Below, piece by piece: positions 36,407-44,865 of a DNA stretch of 64,000 bases. The stretch spans positions 1,302,001-1,366,000 of the forward strand of contig JADJRJ010000031.1 in the NCBI GenBank assembly GCA_016712265.1, given 5' to 3'. The notes beneath the pieces were generated by a model. The model made no database searches, was not told the origin of the DNA, and saw only the letters and a program-made list of their open reading frames with translations. Position 1 is the stretch's first letter; each line of letters begins with the position of its first letter. This stretch comes from Gemmatimonadota bacterium. Its GTDB lineage: Bacteria > Gemmatimonadota > Gemmatimonadetes > Gemmatimonadales > Gemmatimonadaceae. Position numbers and translations under genes: made by a program.

Positions 36407-37534
36407 ATGGAAACGATCATCAAGGCAGCAGTGGAGCGGGGGGCCTCGGACCTCCACATCAAGGCGGGCGACGTCTTCCGCGCCCGCATCGACGGCAAGC
36501 TCGTCCCGTTGACCAAGCAGGCGCTGACCCCGGAGCAGACGCGGGCGATCGCGCTCAAGCTCATCTCCAACGAAAAGGTCAAGGCCAACATCGACTCGCT
36601 GTTGGACCATGACTGCTCCTGGGGGGCGCCGGGGATTGGGCGCTTCCGCGTGAATATCCTGCGTCAGCGATCGAGCTTCATGATCGTGATGCGGGTAATC
36701 CCGTTCCGCGTGCCGACCATCGAGCAGCTCAACCTGCCGCCGGTGATCGAGCGCATCGCCGCGACCGAACGCGGCATGGTCCTCGTCACCGGGGTCACCG
36801 GGTCCGGCAAGAGTTCGTCGATGGCCGCCATGATGGGACACATCAACAGCAACATGGAGCGCCACATCGTGACGCTCGAGGAGCCGATCGAGTTCCTCCA
36901 CCGCGACCTGAAGAGCTCCATCACGCAGCGAGAGATCGGGGTCGACACGGAGAACTTTCGCGTGGGCCTCAAGGCTGCCCTGCGACAGGACCCGGACGTC
37001 ATTGTGCTGGGAGAACTGCGCGACACGGAGACGATCGACACCGCGATGAAGGCCGCGGAGACGGGGCACCTGCTCCTCGCGACCGTGCATACGCCCGATG
37101 CCCAGGCGACCATCATGCGCATTGTCTCGATGTTCCCACCGGAGGAACAGGAGGTGATCAGGATCCGCTTGTCGGAATCCCTGGCGGCGGTGGTGTCGCA
37201 GCGCCTCCTCCCACGCGCCGATGGCCGCGGGCGTGCCGTCGCGTGCGAGATCATGATCAACACGCCGCTGATCGCCGACCTCATTCTCAACCAGCGCGTC
37301 GGCGAGATTCGCGACTACATGGCCGACGGGCGCGACCAGTACGGCATGCAGACGTTCGACCAGCACCTCGCGGACCTGGTGGCGCAGGGGGTGGTGACCT
37401 TCCCGACGGCACTCGCCGCCTCGACGCGGCCGGCGGATTTCGAGCTGCAGATGAGTATGTTTCAGGCCGCCGCGCGGCGCGGGTCAGACGCCCCTGCTGA
37501 TCCCTTTGCCGCGGGAGCGACCACCCTCACCTGA
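36407..37534 (+). CDS. PilT/PilU-type twitching ATPase
   Basis: 375 residues. Secretion-superfamily ATPase that retracts type IV pili. N-terminal PAS-like region RGASDLHIKAGDVFRARIDG; Walker A GVTGSGKSS at residues 129-137; Asp box and Walker B in LRQDPDVIVLGELRD; His box TGHLLLATVHTPDAQATI. The usual AIRNLI motif of PilT is not seen in that form (LILNQRVGEIRDYM instead), so PilU or a PilT paralogue is as likely. The C-terminal tail is Ala-rich. It is followed 14 nt later by a dapA-family gene, probably without functional link. Confidence 0.9.
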   Translation: METIIKAAVERGASDLHIKAGDVFRARIDGKLVPLTKQALTPEQTRAIALKLISNEKVKANIDSLLDHDCSWGAPGIGRFRVNILRQRSSFMIVMRVIPFRVPTIEQLNLPPVIERIAATERGMVLVTGVTGSGKSSSMAAMMGHINSNMERHIVTLEEPIEFLHRDLKSSITQREIGVDTENFRVGLKAALRQDPDVIVLGELRDTETIDTAMKAAETGHLLLATVHTPDAQATIMRIVSMFPPEEQEVIRIRLSESLAAVVSQRLLPRADGRGRAVACEIMINTPLIADLILNQRVGEIRDYMADGRDQYGMQTFDQHLADLVAQGVVTFPTALAASTRPADFELQMSMFQAAARRGSDAPADPFAAGATTLT

Positions 37535-37548
37535 GCGCGGAGTCGGCC

Positions 37549-38448
37549 GTGAAACTGTCGTTGCGTGGAGTCTTTGGCCCGGTTATCACCACCTTCGACG
37601 CACGCGGCGAGCTGGATCTCGACGCCTTCGGGGCAAACGCCGCGGCGCATCTCGGGGCCGGGTTGCATGGCCTGGTGGTTGCGGGATCGACGGGCGAAGC
37701 GGCGCTTCTGGAAGAGGGCGAGCGCCAACGATTGGTCGAGATGGCGCGCAGCGTGACACCGGCCGACAAGCGGCTGATTGTTGGCACCGGCGCCGAGTCG
37801 ACGAAGGCGTGCGTGCGGCGCTGCCGGGAGGCCGCCGAGCGCGGGGCCGACGCGGTGCTCGTGGTGGCGCCTCACTACTACGCCAACGCGATGACGAGCG
37901 CCTGTTTGCAGGCGCACTACGAGCGGGTCGCGGATGAGTCGCCGATCCCGGTCCTGCTCTACAACATCCCGAAGTACATGCATTTCAAGCTCGAGGGCGA
38001 GCTGGTCGCACGTCTCGCAGAGCATGACAATGTCATCGGGATGAAGGATTCCTCGGGAGACCTGGCGTACCTGCCGCAGTACCTCGCGGCCCAGTCGGAT
38101 GCGTTCACCGTCATTACTGGTCATGGCGGCTCGTTCCACCAAGCGCTGCAGCTCGGAGTTGGGGGCGGTATCCTGGCGGTGGCCCTCTTCGCTCCCGCGT
38201 TGTCCCTGGAGGTGTTCGATGCCTTCCAGGGCGGAAACGTCGCGGCGAGCAAGGCGGCCCAGGATCGCATGACTCCCATGGCGCTGGAGATCGTGGGGCG
38301 CATGGGAATTCCCGCGGTCAAGGCCGCGCTGGGGCGCGTCGGCTATCGCGGGGGGCCGGTGCGACTCCCGCTGCTCGACGCGTCTGCGGCCGATCTGGCG
38401 GACGTGGAGCGTCTGTTGCGTGAGGCGAGCCTCGCCCGCGTTGCCTGA
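37549..38448 (+). CDS. DapA-family aldolase (dihydrodipicolinate synthase-like)
   Basis: 299 residues from GTG. TIM-barrel Schiff-base lyase. GSTGEA near residue 45 supplies the Ser/Thr pair, YNIPKYM the catalytic Tyr, and GMKDSSGD the Schiff-base Lys. This family includes DHDPS for lysine synthesis, N-acetylneuraminate lyase and oxo-glutarate aldolases. PKYMHF after YNIP is unusual for true DapA, where a P-R-T-G type loop is common, so another member of the family is possible. The stop overlaps the start of the next gene. Confidence 0.85.
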   Translation: MKLSLRGVFGPVITTFDARGELDLDAFGANAAAHLGAGLHGLVVAGSTGEAALLEEGERQRLVEMARSVTPADKRLIVGTGAESTKACVRRCREAAERGADAVLVVAPHYYANAMTSACLQAHYERVADESPIPVLLYNIPKYMHFKLEGELVARLAEHDNVIGMKDSSGDLAYLPQYLAAQSDAFTVITGHGGSFHQALQLGVGGGILAVALFAPALSLEVFDAFQGGNVAASKAAQDRMTPMALEIVGRMGIPAVKAALGRVGYRGGPVRLPLLDASAADLADVERLLREASLARVA

Positions 38449-39516
38449 CGAGGCTCCGCTCCCGCCCGCGGCGCGTCACCTGCACGCCGTCGGGCGCGCG
38501 CCACGGCCGGCAGGGAGTGCGGCCGAGGCAGAGGCACGGGCGTGGTGCCGCCGCGTCCTCGAACAACACGGCTTCTCCGTCACGGAGGAGCCGTTCGCGT
38601 ATTCGGCCGCGGTGGCCCGCTGGATGGTGCCGGTGGTCTCCGCGATGGTCGCCGTTTCCCTGGCGGCCACCGCCGCGAGTTGGCGGGCCGGGGGCGATGG
38701 GGCGAGCATCCTGGTCGTTAGGCGTCCTGGGCCTGGTCGATCGTGCTGGCGGCGCGCTGGGCCGCGCGGACGGGTGTGCTGTCCCTCCCTTTGGCGCGGC
38801 GTGCGGGGATCAACCTGGTGGGCACCCGTGGGTCGCCGACGGTCTGGCTCGTGGCCCATCTCGACACCAAGTCGCAACCGATGCCGACCCTGGTGCGCGC
38901 CGCCCTCCTGGTCATCCTGGGCCTCGTCCTCGTCGGGACGGTGCTCGTGGGGTTCTCGTGGCCGGCACGCGCGGAGGCACCCTGGGTGATCCCGCTGGTC
39001 GGGACCGTGGCCGGGATCGTGTTGTCCTTCGCGACCGTGGGGGAGGATTCCCCGGGGGCCCGGGACAACGGGACGGGAGTCGCCGCGGTGCTGGCCACGA
39101 TCGAGCGCCTGCCGCCGACCGCGTCGTTAGGCGTGGTGTTCCCCAGCGCCGAGGAGTTGGGGCTAGCCGGGATGCGCGCGTGGGTCCGCGGGCGGCCACG
39201 GGGCACCGCGATCAACGTGGACACGGTGGACGATGACGGCGCGCTGCGATGCATGGTGCATGGTGCACAGTCCCGCCCGCTGGCGGGCGCGGTGGCTCGC
39301 GCCGGGCAGGTCCGGGTGTCCGGGGTGATCCCGGGGCTGCTGACCGACGGTGTGGCGCTCGCGGACGCCGGGTGGCAGGCCGTGACGGTGAGCGGGGGGA
39401 CCTGGCGGACCCTCGCGCGAATCCACCGACCTGGCGACACCGTAGTTGGGCTCACCGGTCGCGGTGCGGACGACGTTGCCCGGCTCCTCACCACGCTGCT
39501 GACCACACGCCCCTGA
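38441..39516 (+). pseudogene. M28-like zinc peptidase with membrane segments, frameshifted
   Basis: Two reading frames give one protein. Part 1, from TTG 38441 to about 38715, has a protease-associated start (ARAWCRRVLEQHGFSVTEE) and a first membrane segment MVPVVSAMVAVSLAATAASW. Part 2, from about 38722 to 39516 in another frame, has VWLVAHLDTKSQP (metal His and Asp), two more membrane segments, DNGTGVAAVL with a metal Asp, and FPSAEELGLAG with the catalytic Glu. These are the M28 aminopeptidase motifs in order. The shift lies within 38712-38735, a net loss of one base or equivalent. The rare TTA-GGC pair at 38718 is in the third frame, so two small indels are possible. Either a recent pseudogene or a sequencing error; all active-site residues survive. 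Confidence 0.75.
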
Positions 39517-39520
39517 CGAC

Positions 39521-40017
39521 ATGGCCCTGCTTGCGCTCGCCGCGGTCTTCACGCTGTCGCTGTTCCTTGTCCCCTGGGCCTCCCCGGCCTGTGGTTCATG
39601 GTTGGCGCGGCCTTCGTCTACAACTGGATCGTCCCAGCCGCAGGAATCTCGGGACTCGCGATTGGAGTTGCCGCGGCGCTCGCGCTACTCGCGGAAGTAC
39701 TGGAGTGGACGCTGTCGACGAAGTACACGGCCAAGTACGGCGGGTCGTCGCGCGCGGGGTGGGGAGCGATTCTCGGAGGGATCGCCGGCGCCATGCTGGG
39801 CGTTCCCGTGCCCATCATCGGATCGGTGATCGGTGCGTTCGCGGGGGCCTTTGCCGGGGCCCTGGTCATGGAGTACACGCGCAAGGAAGCCACGGGGAGC
39901 TCGGCCACGCGGGTGGCCACCGGCGCCCTGATTGGCCGCGTGATGGCCGCGGCGGCCAAGACGGGGCTTGGGTGTGCCGTGGCGATCATCTTGTGGTTCA
40001 GCGCGTGGCGCGGTTAG
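39521..40017 (+). pseudogene. DUF456-like membrane protein, frameshifted
   Basis: About 165 codons, three to four membrane segments. The first part MALLALAAVFTLSLFLVP is in one frame; the rest, LPGLWFMVGAAFVYNW and on to the end, is in another. Adding one C to the run at 39571-39574 restores a continuous protein reading VPLGLPGLWFMVGAAF, which is the usual DUF456 N-terminus. Later blocks GWGAILGGIAGAMLG and the Gly-zipper-like GAFAGAFAGALVMEY fit the family. Function unknown. It starts 4 nt after the frameshifted peptidase gene. A homopolymer sequencing error is the simplest explanation; a real null mutation is the other. Confidence 0.78.
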
Positions 40018-40020
40018 CTA
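39991..40020 (+). promoter_or_regulatory. Candidate promoter of the DUF1269-like gene
   Basis: TTGTGG, an 18-bp spacer and TAGCTA at the end of the DUF456-like gene, about 46 nt before the next ATG. The GTTAGCTAAC around the -10 is a 10-bp palindrome. Confidence 0.35.
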
Positions 40021-40066
40021 ACGTATCCCCCAGTCGCACGCTCCACCTACTTCACTGCCGCCAGCC

Positions 40067-40561
40067 ATGACCGTCCCTCCGCCGCCAGCACCAGTCTCCA
40101 AGAAGATCATTGTCGCCTCGTACCCGTCGACAACCGGGGCGAAGGCCGGCCTCGATCGCCTCAAGAATGCCGGCGCGCGCCTGGGGAACGTTGCCCTCGT
40201 ACAGCGGTTGATCGACGGGCGCGTGGAGTTCACCGAGACGCAGGATTGGGGGTTGGGAAAGAGCGCTGCGGTGGGAGCGCTCGCCGCGATGCTCCTGCCC
40301 GGGATCGGGCTGATCACGGGGGCTCTGCTGGGCGGGGCCGCCGCGCATTTCATCGATGCGGGATTCCCTGACGCGTTACTCAAGCAGATGGGGAGCGGCA
40401 TCCCGGAGGGGACGTCCCTGCTGATCGCGCTGACCGAGGAGGCCGATCTGGTGCACGCCGAGCGTGTGGTGGCCGACACCGGGCGGGACGATGATCGGAT
40501 CTGGCCTGGAGGCGGACCTAGAGCGAGCGATGGGCAAGCTGAGGTGACCGTCCGCGGTTGA
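40067..40561 (+). CDS. DUF1269-like membrane-associated protein
   Basis: 164 residues. SKKIIVASYPSTTGAKAGLD opens a ferredoxin-like fold half; a long hydrophobic stretch (AAVGALAAMLLPGIGLITGALLGGAAA) forms one or two membrane passes; then a second soluble half ends in a Gly/Asp-rich tail. This layout is the DUF1269 group, of unknown function and often stress-linked. A hairpin with T-run follows the stop but also lies in the purA leader. Confidence 0.7.
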   Translation: MTVPPPPAPVSKKIIVASYPSTTGAKAGLDRLKNAGARLGNVALVQRLIDGRVEFTETQDWGLGKSAAVGALAAMLLPGIGLITGALLGGAAAHFIDAGFPDALLKQMGSGIPEGTSLLIALTEEADLVHAERVVADTGRDDDRIWPGGGPRASDGQAEVTVRG

Positions 40562-40586
40562 TTCCCCTCGGGCCCAGCCGTAGCTT
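40558..40586 (+). promoter_or_regulatory. Probable purA promoter
   Basis: TTGATT (40558-40563), 17-bp spacer, TAGCTT (40581-40586). Predicted start near 40593, which is the first base of the hairpin that follows. Same layout as rpsL. Confidence 0.6.
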
Positions 40587-40592
40587 TCCCCA

Positions 40593-40627
40593 ACGCCCCG
40601 CCGACTCCCGCCGGGGCGTCTTTTTTT
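40593..40627 (+). promoter_or_regulatory. purA leader hairpin followed by T-run
   Basis: ACGCCCC / GGGGCGT arms (40593-40599 and 40613-40619) with a 13-nt loop that can pair further, then C and seven T. ATG comes 11 nt after the T-run. As a terminator it would end the upstream DUF1269-like gene; but because the purA promoter lies upstream, the purA transcript must also carry it. No Shine-Dalgarno precedes the ATG. Confidence 0.65.
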
Positions 40628-40638
40628 GCCCGGTACCC

Positions 40639-41934
40639 ATGTTCGATTCGAAGACCAGGACGGTCGTGATAGTCGGCGCCCAGTGGGGCGACGAGGGGAA
40701 GGGCAAGCTGGTGGATGTGCTTGCCGAGCGTGCCGATTGGGTGGTCCGCTACCAGGGCGGAGCCAACGCCGGCCATACGGTGCACATCGGCGATGAGTCG
40801 TTTGTGCTGCACCAGATCCCCAGTGGTATCCTGCACCCCGGTGTGCGCTGCGCGATTGGCAACGGCGTGGTGCTCGATCCGGAGACGCTGTTCACCGAGG
40901 TCGACGAGCTGGTGCGCGACGGGATCGACGTCGAGGGACGTCTCTACGTGAGCGATCGGGCGCACCTGGTGATGCCCTACCACAAGCTCGTGGACCAGGA
41001 GAGCCAGGCGAGTCGTGCGATCGGGACGACCGGGCGTGGCATCGGCCCGGCGTACGAGGACAAGGCTGGTCGACGGGGCATTCGCGTCGTTGACCTCAAG
41101 CATCCGGACCGGCTGCGCGAGTTGGTGCAACGAGGCTGCGACCACGCCAACATGCGGCTCGCGGCATTCGGCTCCTCGCAGCGGGCGAATGCGGACGAGG
41201 TGCTCGCGAGCCTGGGCCGGGTCTCGGCGCGCCTGCTGGCCCTCTCGGACGACCTGAGCGTTGCGCTGCACCGGGCCCTCGGCCATGGCGCCTCGGTCCT
41301 GATGGAGGGGGCGCAGGGATCGTTGCTGGACGTGGACCACGGGACGTACCCGTTTGTGACCAGCAGCAGCACGACGGTTGGTGGGGCGGCGACCGGCGCG
41401 GGCATTGCGCCGACGGCGATTCACGCGGCGTTAGGCATCGTCAAGGCGTACACGACGCGGGTGGGGAACGGTCCCCTGCCGACGGAGCTTGACGCCGAGC
41501 TGGGGGAGCGGGTGCGCCAGCTGGGCAACGAATTCGGGGCGACGACCGGCCGGCCCCGCCGCTGTGGCTGGTTCGACGCCGTGGTCGTGCGGTACGCGTC
41601 GCGCGTGAACGGGCTGACCGGGCTGGCCGTGACCAAGCTGGACGTGCTCGATACGCTCGATCGGGTGGCCCTGTGCACGGGCTACCGTCATGGCGACGAG
41701 GTGCTCCGGGAGTTTCCGGCGGATATCACCGCGCTGGAGCAGCTGGAGCCGGTATACGAGTGGATGGACGGCTGGCAGCAGTCGACCGGTGACTGTCGGT
41801 CGATGGCGGAGCTGCCGGCAGCGGCGCGGGCGTACCTGGCGCGACTGGAGGCACTGGTGGAGACCCCTGTCCGGTACGTGAGTGTCGGGACGCGCCGCGA
41901 CCAGATCATCGACGTCGCACCGGGGACGGGCTGA
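40639..41934 (+). CDS. purA: Adenylosuccinate synthetase
   Basis: 431 residues. Joins Asp to IMP with GTP in AMP synthesis. VGAQWGDEGKGKLVD near the start is the GTP-binding P-loop variant with the catalytic Asp; NAGHTV the catalytic His; TTGRGIGPAYEDK and TGRPRRCGWFDAV are further signatures. ATG 40639 fits the family N-terminus. It is followed 4 nt later by a ypdA-like gene. One Leu-Gly pair uses TTA-GGC. Confidence 0.97.
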   Translation: MFDSKTRTVVIVGAQWGDEGKGKLVDVLAERADWVVRYQGGANAGHTVHIGDESFVLHQIPSGILHPGVRCAIGNGVVLDPETLFTEVDELVRDGIDVEGRLYVSDRAHLVMPYHKLVDQESQASRAIGTTGRGIGPAYEDKAGRRGIRVVDLKHPDRLRELVQRGCDHANMRLAAFGSSQRANADEVLASLGRVSARLLALSDDLSVALHRALGHGASVLMEGAQGSLLDVDHGTYPFVTSSSTTVGGAATGAGIAPTAIHAALGIVKAYTTRVGNGPLPTELDAELGERVRQLGNEFGATTGRPRRCGWFDAVVVRYASRVNGLTGLAVTKLDVLDTLDRVALCTGYRHGDEVLREFPADITALEQLEPVYEWMDGWQQSTGDCRSMAELPAAARAYLARLEALVETPVRYVSVGTRRDQIIDVAPGTG

Positions 41935-41938
41935 CACC

Positions 41939-42961
41939 GTGCATGATCGCGCCGACGTCGTGGTCATTGGGGCTGGGCCGTGCGGCCTGGCGGCCGCGAT
42001 CTCGGCGCAGCGAGCCGGGTTGGGCACCATCGTGGTGGAAGCGGGCTGCGTGGTGCACGCCATCACGCAATACCCGCTGCAGGCCACCTTCTTCTCCACC
42101 GCGGAGAAGTTGTCGTTAGGTGGGTTGCCGTTCGTGATCGCGGAGCCAAAGCCGACGCGGCGCGATGCCCTGGTGTACTACCGCGCGGTCGTGCAGCACT
42201 TTGGGCTCACCGTCCGCCAGTACGAGTCCGTGCTCGCGATCGAGGGCGCGTCTCCGGCGCTGCAGGTGTTGACGGACCGGCGCGGAACGGGGCGGCGGAT
42301 CACCGCCCGCGCGGTCGTGGTGGCCACCGGGTACTGGGGATCACCGAACCTGCTGCAAGTCCCCGGCGAAACGCTGCCTCATGTGAGCCACGTGTATCGT
42401 GAGGGCCACCAGGCGTTCCAGCAGGACGTGGTCGTGGTGGGCGGGGGGAACTCGGCCGCCGAGGCCGCGCTGGACCTGTGGCGCTGCGGGGCGCGCGTGA
42501 CGCTCGTGCACTTCGGGACCACCTTCGACAAGAAGATCAAGCCGTGGGTCCTGCCGGACTTCACCAACCGGGTGGCGGAGGGGAGCATTGCCGTCCGGTG
42601 GGAGCGGCGGGTCGCGGCGATCGACGCGGATCACGTGGCCCTCATGGACGCGAGCGGCGCGTCCGAACGCCTGCCGGCCGACCATGTCTTCCTGCTGACG
42701 GGGTACGCCCCGGATACCGAGCTGCTGCGTGCAGTTGGTGTCACGATCGACGCGGCGAGCGGCATCCCGACCCATGACCCGACGACCATGGAGACCAATG
42801 TGCCAGGAATCTTCGTCGCGGGAGTAGTGACCGCCGGGTATGACGCGAACAAGGTCTTCATCGAGAATGGGCGGTACCACGGCGACCGGATCGTCGCCCG
42901 GTTGCAGGGCGCCTCGCCGCCGGAGCTGCCGGGGGTGAGCCGGGACCTCGACGGCGGCTAG
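41939..42961 (+). CDS. YpdA-type flavin disulfide reductase (bacillithiol-disulfide reductase-like)
   Basis: 340 residues from GTG 41939. Thioredoxin-reductase-like FAD protein without a CxxC redox pair. FAD site VVIGAGPCGLAAAISAQRAG with the Cys typical of YpdA next to the second Gly of the loop; NADPH site VVVGGGNSAAEAALDLWR; C-terminal GIFVAGVVTAGYDANKVFIENGRYHG is also a YpdA hallmark (quoted in part). In Firmicutes YpdA keeps bacillithiol reduced, so the gene hints that this organism uses bacillithiol. The biosynthesis genes (bshA-C) are not in the window. It lies 4 nt after purA and 23 nt before the MBL-fold gene. Confidence 0.85.
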   Translation: MHDRADVVVIGAGPCGLAAAISAQRAGLGTIVVEAGCVVHAITQYPLQATFFSTAEKLSLGGLPFVIAEPKPTRRDALVYYRAVVQHFGLTVRQYESVLAIEGASPALQVLTDRRGTGRRITARAVVVATGYWGSPNLLQVPGETLPHVSHVYREGHQAFQQDVVVVGGGNSAAEAALDLWRCGARVTLVHFGTTFDKKIKPWVLPDFTNRVAEGSIAVRWERRVAAIDADHVALMDASGASERLPADHVFLLTGYAPDTELLRAVGVTIDAASGIPTHDPTTMETNVPGIFVAGVVTAGYDANKVFIENGRYHGDRIVARLQGASPPELPGVSRDLDGG

Positions 42962-42984
42962 GCCGCCCCAACACCGGAGAGTCG

Positions 42985-43950
42985 ATGACGGGTCGTCGCG
43001 CGTTTCTGCATGATGCATTGAGCTGTGCCGGGCACCTGGCGCTGGCGTCCGCGGCCATGCCGATGCTGGCGCGACGGGCCTGGGCCGCGCCGCGCGGGGC
43101 GCGCGTCGTGGCGCTCGAGCCGTTCGGACGCCTCGAGCGGGTGGCCGACGGCGTCTGGGCGCTGGTGTCGACGCCGTTGGCCGGGGACATGACGACCGTG
43201 GCCAACGGCGGGATCGTGGCAGGGCGCGCGGGCGTATTGGTGATCGAGGGGTTCATGACGCCGGCTGGCGCTCGTTGGCTCGGCGAGCAGGCACGCACGC
43301 TCACGGGTCGTTGGCCCACGCACGTCGTGTGCACGCACTACCACAGCGATCATGTGAACGGCCTAGCGGGGTACGCCGGCGACGCGGGCCACGCGATCGT
43401 CCACCTCACGGCCGCGTCACGCGACCTTGCCGCACGCAACACCCCGGCCGATGCCATTCGCGCCTCGGCGCTCGCGACGGCGATGGTGGTCGACCCGGCC
43501 GCGCCGACGACGCTGGACCTTGGTGGGCGCATCGTGCGTCTGGTGCCGCGGGCAGGACACACCGCCAGCGACGTTACGATTGAGTTGGATGACCCAGCGG
43601 TGACGTTTTGTGGGGACCTGGTGTGGAACGCCATGTTCCCCAACTATGTCGACGCGCGTCCCGGGACCCTCGCGGCGAGTGTGCGCGCGTTGCGCCGGGC
43701 CGGTTCCGTGCACTATGTGCCCGGGCATGGGCCGGTGGCCTCTGGCGACGACCTGGCGCGCTACCTCGAGGTGCTCGGGGAGGTGGAGGTGGCCGCCCGG
43801 GCCGCGTTCGCGCGGGGGGTCGCCTCAGCGGACGCTGCCGCAACCTTCCGGATCTCTCCCTCCCTCGGGGAATGGGCGATGTTCAGCCCGACCTTCCTCC
43901 CGCGCGCGTTCGAGGCCTGGCGGCGCGAGCTGCAGTCGTCGCGCGGATAG
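42985..43950 (+). CDS. Secreted metallo-beta-lactamase-fold hydrolase
   Basis: 321 residues. The N-terminus TGRRAFLHDALSCAGHLALA ends in AWAAP and looks like a Tat signal (RR followed by a hydrophobic stretch), so the enzyme is probably periplasmic and folded before export. Metal ligands: His118, His120, Asp122, His123 in THYHSDHVNG, His in RAGHTASD, an Asp in FCGDLVWN, and His in PGHGPVA. This is the general hydrolase set of the fold (glyoxalase II or SoxH-like); it is not a recognisable beta-lactamase. Substrate unknown. A GC-rich inverted repeat near 44005-44042 follows and may be a shared terminator. Confidence 0.85.
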   Translation: MTGRRAFLHDALSCAGHLALASAAMPMLARRAWAAPRGARVVALEPFGRLERVADGVWALVSTPLAGDMTTVANGGIVAGRAGVLVIEGFMTPAGARWLGEQARTLTGRWPTHVVCTHYHSDHVNGLAGYAGDAGHAIVHLTAASRDLAARNTPADAIRASALATAMVVDPAAPTTLDLGGRIVRLVPRAGHTASDVTIELDDPAVTFCGDLVWNAMFPNYVDARPGTLAASVRALRRAGSVHYVPGHGPVASGDDLARYLEVLGEVEVAARAAFARGVASADAAATFRISPSLGEWAMFSPTFLPRAFEAWRRELQSSRG

Positions 43951-44052
43951 TGCCTGCTCGGCCGCCGACGAGGCTACGAGGGCCTGTTGACCCTGCCTGT
44001 CGCCGGCCGCGCGTTTCGATCACCTTTGCGCACGGCGCGGCCGCCGGGGTGC

Positions 44053-44745
44053 TCAGGCGCCGTCTGCCCCTTCCAACTCGCGGAGCACGCTATCGTGGGC
44101 GGCTGACACATGGTGGCTTGGGCCGAACGACATCCAACCGTCCATCTTTGCGTCGCCCGATTGGACGTCTCTGCCGGACAATCCAATGGCCAGGGCACTA
44201 CCGGGGGCCACTGTGTCGTTGACCAGCACCCACGACGTTTCGAACGATGTCCCGGCGCAGACCATTCCTCCCGGGATTGCCTCGCCTCCGACAAGTCGAC
44301 TCCTGATCCCCCGGATTACCTCGCTCCCCCCGTCTCGTGGGCTTTCGGTGAACACGAACAGGTGTCGCAGGTCGGGTGCGTCGAGCTGGGAGGCGATGTG
44401 TTGGCCATTGGCAAAGTGGTCCGCCGAGTCGGGCATTCCGATGGCGACCTGCACCCCTGAGCGCTCAAACCGAAGCGCGGTCACGATCAACCCCTGCCCG
44501 ATGGTGCCACCGCTGTCGGCGCGGTCGACCGAGGCGCACCCCACAAGCGGGGCCGTGCCTCGCAGGACCTCGAGGATGTGCTGGAGATCAGGATCCTCCA
44601 ACCGAGGGCGAGTCCCAAACGCGAGCACCAGGTGGCAGCCGGAGATCGGGATCGTGGGATCGCTCCAACCTGTGCCTGGGTACCACCGCCACTGTTTGAC
44701 CAGCACCGTGGGTCTCCACATGCGGATTTCCGGGGAACCTAACAC
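44053..44745 (-). CDS. FIST N-domain protein without FIST_C (possibly truncated)
   Basis: 230 residues from GTG 44745 (ATG 44721 also possible). LVLAFGTRPRLEDPDLQHIL and APLVGCASVDRADSGGTIGQ are typical of FIST_N, a small-molecule sensing domain usually joined to FIST_C. The protein runs through the normal linker (GWMSFGPSHHVS) and stops after LRELEG, just where FIST_C should begin. Only about 100 nt remain before the neighbouring gene, so FIST_C has been lost or was never there. It is divergent from the qhp operon. Standalone sensor or decayed gene: undecided. Confidence 0.65.
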   Translation of the reverse strand: MLGSPEIRMWRPTVLVKQWRWYPGTGWSDPTIPISGCHLVLAFGTRPRLEDPDLQHILEVLRGTAPLVGCASVDRADSGGTIGQGLIVTALRFERSGVQVAIGMPDSADHFANGQHIASQLDAPDLRHLFVFTESPRDGGSEVIRGIRSRLVGGEAIPGGMVCAGTSFETSWVLVNDTVAPGSALAIGLSGRDVQSGDAKMDGWMSFGPSHHVSAAHDSVLRELEGADGA

Positions 44746-44769
44746 GCCATACGGCCAGCGATACCCCGC

Positions 44770-44798
44770 TTGTCCAAAAGATCAACAGTTGGTAGCCG
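44770..44798 (+). promoter_or_regulatory. Candidate promoter of the qhp operon
   Basis: TTGTCC, 17-bp spacer, TAGCCG in the divergent gap before qhpG. Match to the local -10 pattern is 4 of 6. No AraC-type regulator gene (QhpR) is seen in the window. Confidence 0.35.
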
Positions 44799-44865
44799 GA
44801 AGCGAGGGGCGTGGCTCGGACTCAGCGTCCGAACATTGGGGATTCGTCATCGTCTGGAACGATTC

